Notes under the pieces: generated by a model
Database searches by the model: none
What the model was told of the DNA's origin: nothing
The model's input: only the letters and a program-made list of their open reading frames with translations
Assembly: GCF_001277195.1 (NCBI RefSeq)
Contig: NZ_CP012268.1
Span: 2,232,001 to 2,296,000 of the forward strand
Direction: 5' to 3'
DNA length: 64,000 bases
From: Cronobacter muytjensii ATCC 51329
GTDB taxonomy: Bacteria > Pseudomonadota > Gammaproteobacteria > Enterobacterales > Enterobacteriaceae
Program-made: the position numbers and the translations under genes
Part shown: positions 59,644 through 64,000 of the stretch, piece after piece
Position numbering within the stretch: the stretch's first letter is position 1
Layout of the letters: every line of letters starts with the position of its first letter

Positions 59644-59670
59644 AACCCGGCTACAGTGCCGGGTTTTTAT
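59644..59670 (+). terminator. Terminator after the P63C gene
   Basis: AACCCGGC/GCCGGGTT-type stem with ACAGT loop followed by TTTTATT. Confidence 0.85.
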
Positions 59671-59939
59671 TGACCGCAGATCACTATCACGCCAGCATCT
59701 GCCCGCCAGACCAAGCTATTGATTTAAATTAGATAATAAATAATAAAGACCCAATAACTCGCCATATGGTCACCACCCCCATCGCCTCTATTTGTCATCC
59801 GTGCAAGCTGTAGGCAGTCAGCCACCTCATACTTGCGCGCAGCGTTAGCCATTGTGTCAGCAGAGTTTCATTTATCTTCATACCAACACCCTAGTTGATA
59901 GCTACTAATGGCTGTATAGCACGAAGATTTTAAAATTTG
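59671..59939. other. Gene-free spacer upstream of OL
   Basis: About 270 bp with no supported gene or obvious RNA; AT-rich. It separates the P63C unit from the left operator and int operon. Confidence 0.5.
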
Positions 59940-60024
59940 AATACCCAAAATATTCAGAGGCTTACAATTTTATTATCCAAAAAAAATACCTTGAGTATTT
60001 ACATTAAAAAATACCCAAGGTATT
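59940..60024. promoter_or_regulatory. Operator region OL: three sites matching OR
   Basis: AATACCCAAAATATT (59940-59954), AATACCTTGAGTATT (59985-59999) and AATACCCAAGGTATT (60010-60024). They share the AATAC-N5-GTATT skeleton of the OR sites between cro and repressor; the two right-hand sites are 25 bp apart. Confidence 0.75.
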
Positions 60025-60026
60025 CT
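59998..60026 (+). promoter_or_regulatory. PL promoter
   Basis: TTTACA, 17-base spacer, TATTCT, with the same -10 as PR, overlapped by two operator sites. It would drive the RNA leader, the 60352 gene, exonuclease, xis and int. Confidence 0.75.
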
Positions 60027-60118
60027 TGATCACATCAGCAGGGAGTTGGTAGACAAACGAAACAGATTGGCATCGCTCACAAACTATGAAAAGCGGACAA
60101 GACATTTACTCAATACAC

Positions 60119-60188
60119 AAGAGCATCTCCGGGTGACCGGCTCGTAACCCACCCCACCCGGGCGGCACTCCTAACCGCAGGTGCTCTT
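60119..60188 (+). ncRNA. C4/P4-CI-like antisense RNA candidate
   Basis: A 70-nt three-way structure. A 10-bp closing stem (AAGAGCATCT/AGGTGCTCTT, one G-U) encloses a 7-bp arm (CCGGGTG/CACCCGG, loop with CTCGTAACCC) and a 4-bp arm (GCGG/CCGC, loop CACTCCTAA). This is the two-hairpin architecture of C4 antisense RNAs of phages P1/P7 and the P4 CI RNA, which are processed from leaders. Short complements of both loops occur downstream in the same leader (GGGAGTG at 60244-60250; GGTAGGGTT at 60289-60297), where C4 targets are expected. The start lies about 90 nt after PL. Confidence 0.62.
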
Positions 60189-60213
60189 ATGTGTTGGATG
60201 GAGAAACTACCTG

Positions 60214-60234
60214 GCGGCCAGTGCAGATGGCCGC
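60214..60234 (+). other. Leader hairpin downstream of the C4-like RNA
   Basis: GCGGCCA/TGGCCGC, 7 bp with a 7-base loop, lacking a T-run, so not a classic terminator. It lies between the RNA and its proposed target sites in the PL leader. Confidence 0.6.
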
Positions 60235-60351
60235 TCCTTTCACGGGAGTGAATAAAACTTGTTTAAACAGACTACTCCATTTCGCATGGGTAGGGTTGCT
60301 ACAACCAAAAGACAGCGCGGTGCAGCGCGAAGTTAAGTGGAGGAACACGCA

Positions 60352-60834
60352 TTGAATTACGAAAAAACGAAGGAGCTCGCGAAATCAGGCCACCAGCTGG
60401 TGGTGCTTTTGGGCACGCAGAACGGCATGCATGAAGCCGCCTCTCTTGTGCAGCGTATGGCCGGGCATCTCGATCTCTTAGCTGTAGTGTTAAGGGAAAA
60501 GACGAAGATCAGCGACGAGCTGCTGGAGGCGCTGCGGGATCGGGCGGAGCCGATGTTTTACGTGAGCGACAAGGCGGCAAAGCGCCTGCTGCGAGGTTAT
60601 ACACGCTTCGCCACCATGACTACAGAGCCGAAAGCGGGCGTGTGCCTACCGCTCTACATAGCGCCACCGCCCGCCCCCCTTCTAGATGAGATTGTTGGTT
60701 GGGTCCGTAACGACGATGGTGATACGAGCGATCCCCTTTTCCTGTGTGGAACAGTCCAACCCGCAAACGGCCAAGCATATAACAGCACTTATTATCCGGT
60801 AAAGCGCGCCGCACCGGGAAAGGAGGGGCGATGA
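60352..60834 (+). CDS. Hypothetical early protein (TTG start)
   Basis: 160 residues from a TTG at 60352 that has GTGGAGG 8 bp upstream; a GTG at 60337 would overlap that ribosome-binding site. Sequence: helical N-terminal half with LVVLLGTQNGMHEAASLVQRM, a Pro-rich linker (YIAPPPAPLL) and a small C-terminal part. The stop overlaps the exonuclease start. No family recognised; first gene after the C4-like RNA leader, the position of the C4-controlled genes in P1/P4-type systems. Confidence 0.7.
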   Translation: MNYEKTKELAKSGHQLVVLLGTQNGMHEAASLVQRMAGHLDLLAVVLREKTKISDELLEALRDRAEPMFYVSDKAAKRLLRGYTRFATMTTEPKAGVCLPLYIAPPPAPLLDEIVGWVRNDDGDTSDPLFLCGTVQPANGQAYNSTYYPVKRAAPGKEGR

Positions 60835-61400
60835 ACCATTTAATGATTGATCTTGAAACGATGGGTAACAAACCCACCGCACCTATCATCGCGATCGGGG
60901 CTGTGCTTTTTGAACCCTCCACTTGCGTGATGGGACCGGAATACTATGCCGTAGCGGATCTGGAATCCTCAATGGTTCGTGACGCAGTGGCAGACCCTGA
61001 CACTATCTTATGGTGGCTAAAGCAGAGCGCGGAAGCGCGAGCCGCCATTACCAGCGATAACAGGGTACAAATTACTCATGCTCTCGGCGGGTTGATGAAG
61101 CTGATAGAGGACAACTGTGAGCCGAAAAGCTTACAGGTATGGGGCAACGGAGCGAATTTCGACAATGTCATTATCAGGGCGACATTCGAACGTCACGGTT
61201 TCTACTGCCCCTGGCGGTTCTGGAACGATCGGGACGTGCGCACAATCGTCGAAATGGGTCGCGCTGCTGGCTTTCATCCGCGTTATGAGATTCCGTTTGA
61301 AGGCGACTTGCATAACGCGCTAGCCGATGCCAAGCACCAGGTGAAATACGTTTCAGCAATCTGGCAGCGGTTGATTCCTGCCACCAGCAACAACATCTGA
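60831..61400 (+). CDS. DEDDh 3'-5' exonuclease (phage RNase T/ExoVIII-like)
   Basis: 189 residues. Exo I Asp-Glu in MIDLETMGNKP, Exo II Asp in GNGANFDNVIIR and Exo III His-Asp in LHNALADAKHQ give the DEDDh set. Such small phage exonucleases occur next to xis-int and may act in DNA or RNA trimming or recombination. AGGAGGGG ribosome-binding site; overlap of 4 bp with the upstream gene. Confidence 0.9.
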   Translation: MNHLMIDLETMGNKPTAPIIAIGAVLFEPSTCVMGPEYYAVADLESSMVRDAVADPDTILWWLKQSAEARAAITSDNRVQITHALGGLMKLIEDNCEPKSLQVWGNGANFDNVIIRATFERHGFYCPWRFWNDRDVRTIVEMGRAAGFHPRYEIPFEGDLHNALADAKHQVKYVSAIWQRLIPATSNNI

Positions 61401-61438
61401 TTTAACCCGGGTGCAGCCGGTAAAGTGGAGAAAAAGCC

Positions 61439-61684
61439 ATGAAGCAAATGCTCACGCTTGAGGAATGGGCAGCAGAGAAATACCGGAGCAGTCCACCAGC
61501 TTTGAATACTCTGCGCCGATACGCTAAGCAAAATATGTTTTCCCCACCAGCTATGAAACAGGGCCGCAAGTGGCGAGTAAGGGAAGATGCAGAACTTGTA
61601 GGCGAATTGGCTAAGCCGAATATCCGAAAGACTGACTCGCCTATACTTCAGAGGATTCTTGCTGATGGCAGCTCGACCACGTAA
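61439..61684 (+). CDS. xis: Excisionase
   Basis: 81 residues, MLTLEEWAAEKYRSSPPALNTLRRYAKQNMFSPPAMKQGRKWRV: the winged-helix Xis pattern of lambdoid phages (helix, then basic wing with RKW). It directs integrase toward excision by binding the P arm. It overlaps the int start by 20 bp. Confidence 0.9.
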   Translation: MKQMLTLEEWAAEKYRSSPPALNTLRRYAKQNMFSPPAMKQGRKWRVREDAELVGELAKPNIRKTDSPILQRILADGSSTT

Positions 61685-62792
61685 AAACAATGTTTCTGTT
61701 CCGAACCTTTACCCTCTCTACAGTAGAAAAGCGAATAAGGTTTACTGGCGCTATAAACATCCCGCCACAGGTAAGTTTCATGCGCTGGGTACCGATGAGG
61801 CAGAAGCTATAGCGATTGCTACAGAAGCTAACACGCGCCTGGCGGAACAGAGAACCCGGCAAATTCTGGCGATTAGCGACAGGATCGCCACCAGCAAAGG
61901 CAAAGCAATCACGGTTTCTACATGGCTGGATAGATACTGGAAGATTCAGGAAGAAAGGTTGGCGACGGGCGACATCAAACTGAACACATTCAAACAGAAG
62001 ACAAAACCGGTTTCGCTATTGCGAGAGCGAGTCGGTATGAAACTGCTGCCATCAGTGGATGTTCGCGATATTGCTCAGCTGCTCGATGAGTACGTCACTG
62101 CCGGTCAGCCGAGAATGGCTCAGGTCGTCAGAACTGTGCTGGTAGATATTTTTAAAGAAGCGCAGCATGCGGGTGAAGTTCCTCCAGGTTACGATCCAGC
62201 TTCAGCAACTAAAAAGCCCCGCCGAAAAGTTACACGCCAGCGCCTCAGTCTGGAGGAATGGCAGCGGATATTCGAGATTGCAGACACCAACCATCAGTAT
62301 ATGGGTAACGCTATGTTGCTGGCTTTGGTAACCGGCCAACGCCTGGGTGATATTTCGAAAATGAAGTTTAGCGATGTCTGGGATGATCAATTACACATTA
62401 TTCAGGAGAAAACAGGAAGCAAAATAGCGATCCCATTATCGCTCCGCCTGAATGCAATTAACTGGAGTTTGCGGGATGTTATAGCGCGCTGTCGGGATTA
62501 TGCGGTTAGCCCTTACCTCGTCCATTTTTTCAGGGCCACGTCGCAAGCAGAACGAGGCGCCCCAGTTAAAGCGAACACGCTAACCATGAATTTTAGTAAG
62601 GCTCGGGATAAGGCAGAAATTGACTGGGGGGAAGGAACGCCAGCGACATTCCACGAGCAGAGATCACTATCTGAACGTCTTTATAAGGAGCAAGGGATTG
62701 ACACGAAAAAGTTGCTCGGCCACAAGTCGCAGCAACAAACCGATCGTTATAACGACGACCGAGGGAAGGACTGGACGACGATTGCAATTTAG
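61665..62792 (+). CDS. int: Phage integrase (tyrosine recombinase), icd-specific
   Basis: 375 residues from ATG 61665 (MAARPRKNNVSV; GAGGA upstream). N-terminal arm-binding domain (about 1-65), core-binding domain (about 75-165) and catalytic domain with Arg in ALVTGQRLGDISKMK, His-x-x-Arg in ATFHEQRSLSERL, and His plus Tyr in LLGHKSQQQTDRYNDD. It lies 117 bp from the icd stop codon, next to arm-type repeats and the attachment site, which defines this as the int end of the prophage. Confidence 0.95.
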   Translation: MAARPRKNNVSVPNLYPLYSRKANKVYWRYKHPATGKFHALGTDEAEAIAIATEANTRLAEQRTRQILAISDRIATSKGKAITVSTWLDRYWKIQEERLATGDIKLNTFKQKTKPVSLLRERVGMKLLPSVDVRDIAQLLDEYVTAGQPRMAQVVRTVLVDIFKEAQHAGEVPPGYDPASATKKPRRKVTRQRLSLEEWQRIFEIADTNHQYMGNAMLLALVTGQRLGDISKMKFSDVWDDQLHIIQEKTGSKIAIPLSLRLNAINWSLRDVIARCRDYAVSPYLVHFFRATSQAERGAPVKANTLTMNFSKARDKAEIDWGEGTPATFHEQRSLSERLYKEQGIDTKKLLGHKSQQQTDRYNDDRGKDWTTIAI

Positions 62793-62807
62793 GTTTTTGG
62801 GGTGGGG

Positions 62808-62840
62808 TTTTGATAACTTGTTTTGATAAAATTTTGATAA
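62808..62840. other. Integrase arm-type sites beside int
   Basis: TTTTGATAA occurs three times (62808, 62821, 62832) in 33 bp between int and the icd terminator. Repeated motifs here fit arm-binding sites of attL/attR. Confidence 0.6.
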
Positions 62841-62861
62841 CCGTTCCAAATCTAATAATAA

Positions 62862-62889
62862 AGAACGGAAACCAATCGGCTCCCGTTCT
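62862..62889 (-). terminator. icd terminator
   Basis: AGAACGGGAGCC/GGTTTCCGTTCT (12 bp with G-U pairs, loop GATT) followed by TTATTATT on the minus strand. Confidence 0.75.
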
Positions 62890-62909
62890 TACCTAACCCA
62901 AAATCTGGA

Positions 62910-63072
62910 TTACATGTTCGCGATGATAGCGTCGCCAAACTCTGAACATTTCAGCAGCTTAGCGCCTTCCATCAGGCGTTCGAAGTCATAGGTCACGGTC
63001 TTGTTGTTGATAGCGCCTTCCATACCTTTCACGATAAGGTCAGCCGCTTCGAACCATTCCAAATGACGCAGC
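62910..63072. other. Right attachment site within icd
   Basis: Segment shared with 4779-4943 at near identity. Crossover should lie inside it, most likely near its right edge, where the two copies begin to differ (AAATGACGCAGCATCATT here, TATGACGCAGCAGTAGAT at left). Confidence 0.82.
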
Positions 63073-64000
63073 ATCATTTCAGCGGAGAGAATGATAGAGC
63101 CCGGGTTAACTTTGTCCTGGCCTGCGTATTTCGGCGCGGTGCCGTGGGTCGCTTCAAACAGCGCGCATTCGTCGCCGATGTTCGCGCCCGGCGCGATGCC
63201 GATGCCGCCAACCTGGGCTGCCAGGGCGTCAGAGATGTAGTCGCCGTTGAGGTTCATACAAGCAATAACGTCATATTCCGCCGGACGCAGCAGGATCTGC
63301 TGCAGGAAGGCGTCGGCAATCACATCTTTCACCACAATCTCTTTGCCGTTGTTCGGGTTCTTGATTTTCACCCACGGGCCGCCGTCGATAAGCTCGCCGC
63401 CGAACTCTTCACGTGCCAGCTGGTAGCCCCAGTCTTTAAACGCGCCTTCGGTGAATTTCATGATGTTGCCTTTATGCACCAGGGTCACGGATTCGCGATC
63501 GTTGGTGATGGCGTATTCAATCGCCGCGCGCACCAGACGTTTGGTGCCTTCTTCAGAACACGGCTTGATGCCGATGCCGCAATGTTCCGGGAAGCGGATT
63601 TTCTTCACGCCCATTTCTTCGCGCAGGAATTTGATGACTTTTTCCGCGTCGGCAGAGTCGGCTTTCCACTCAATGCCCGCGTAGATGTCTTCGGAGTTCT
63701 CACGGAAGATGACCATGTCGGTCAGTTCCGGGTGTTTTACCGGGCTTGGGGTGCCCTGGTAGTAACGCACCGGGCGCAGGCAGACGTAAAGGTCCAGCTC
63801 CTGACGCAGGGCGACGTTAAGGGAGCGAATACCGCCGCCAACCGGCGTGGTCAGCGGGCCTTTGATGGCAACGCGATATTCACGAATCAGATCCAGGGTT
63901 TCCTGGGGCAGCCAGACATCCTGGCCGTAAAGCTGGGTAGATTTCTCACCGGTGTAAATTTCCATCCAGGAAATTTTACGCTCGCCTTTGTAGGCTTTCT
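62910..64000 (-). CDS. icd: Isocitrate dehydrogenase (NADP), 5' end outside the window
   Basis: The last ~363 codons of icd; the start is beyond 64000. Substrate and cofactor segments seen: TTPVGGGIRSLNVALRQ, RENSEDIYAGIEW, KGNIMKFTEGAFKDWGY, DVIACMNLNGDYISDALAAQ, HGTAPKYAGQDKVNPGS. It decarboxylates isocitrate to 2-oxoglutarate in the TCA cycle. The 3' end is shared with the duplicate at 4779-4943 and, from the integration mechanism, is phage-supplied; the encoded C-terminus (MLRHLEWFEAAD) is intact, so the enzyme should be functional. Confidence 0.96.
   Translation of the reverse strand, partial: KAYKGERKISWMEIYTGEKSTQLYGQDVWLPQETLDLIREYRVAIKGPLTTPVGGGIRSLNVALRQELDLYVCLRPVRYYQGTPSPVKHPELTDMVIFRENSEDIYAGIEWKADSADAEKVIKFLREEMGVKKIRFPEHCGIGIKPCSEEGTKRLVRAAIEYAITNDRESVTLVHKGNIMKFTEGAFKDWGYQLAREEFGGELIDGGPWVKIKNPNNGKEIVVKDVIADAFLQQILLRPAEYDVIACMNLNGDYISDALAAQVGGIGIAPGANIGDECALFEATHGTAPKYAGQDKVNPGSIILSAEMMLRHLEWFEAADLIVKGMEGAINNKTVTYDFERLMEGAKLLKCSEFGDAIIANM

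Noticed and set aside
60119..60188. Cloverleaf-like fold considered as a tRNA
   Set aside because: It has only two inner arms, lacks a T-loop GTTCRA, an anticodon arm of standard length and a CCA-adjacent acceptor end; a C4-type RNA fits better.

Overview
The window is enterobacterial chromosome, most likely Enterobacteriaceae (Enterobacter/Cronobacter-like). The evidence is a near-E. coli-like isocitrate dehydrogenase gene (icd), lambda-type phage genes and enterobacterial pco copper genes; I cannot name the species. Its dominant feature is a lambdoid, siphovirus-type prophage of roughly 58 kb integrated in the 3' end of icd. The intact icd runs off the right edge (62910 to >64000, minus strand), with the phage integrase beside it. 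A second copy of the icd 3' end lies at 4779-4943 and marks the far end.

Layout. 1-4630 is accessory DNA: a partial unknown gene, a divergent NmrA-like/LysR pair, two hypothetical genes, and a 5'-truncated Tae4-type T6SS amidase gene with a small membrane-protein gene. The Tae4 segment is embedded in fragments of a umuC gene. 4631-4943 joins a umuC scrap, integrase arm-type repeats, the icd terminator and the icd 3' end, which I read as the scar of an earlier icd prophage. 4944-8047 holds a TerC/YgdQ-like membrane protein gene and the 3' part of a second umuC. 8048-18315 is a ~10.3 kb copper-resistance island inserted inside that umuC: a copper-storage protein (Csp), a short SilE/PcoE-like protein, pcoABCD, pcoRS, a DUF305 protein and a broken chimeric tyrosine recombinase. 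18316-19001 is the umuC 5' part, umuD and a LexA box.

19105-49167 is the phage late region on the minus strand. From the Q end it runs Q, PR' promoter, DNA methylase, holins, endolysin, Rz/Rz1, two glycosyltransferases, HNH, terminase, protease-capsid fusion, portal, connectors, tail tube, G/GT chaperone with a lambda-type frameshift site, tape measure, tail tip M-L-K-I-J and side fibre. 49183-56901 is the early/replication region: DUF968, Rha/KilAC antirepressor, RusA, LexA-HTH, Dcm, Dam, ANR, replication initiator with internal iterons, CII and Cro. 56979-62792 is the lysogeny arm on the plus strand: repressor, KilA-N, P63C, OL/PL, a C4-like antisense RNA candidate, hypothetical, exonuclease, Xis and Int.

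Control logic visible in the sequence: three 15-bp operators lie between repressor and cro, and three more lie upstream of the int operon. Each set overlaps a well-formed promoter with a 17-bp spacer and the same -10 hexamer. A Q-type late promoter is followed by a terminator. umuD carries a consensus LexA site, but umuC has been split by the copper island, so the lysogen gained copper resistance at the cost of the phage-borne mutagenic polymerase.
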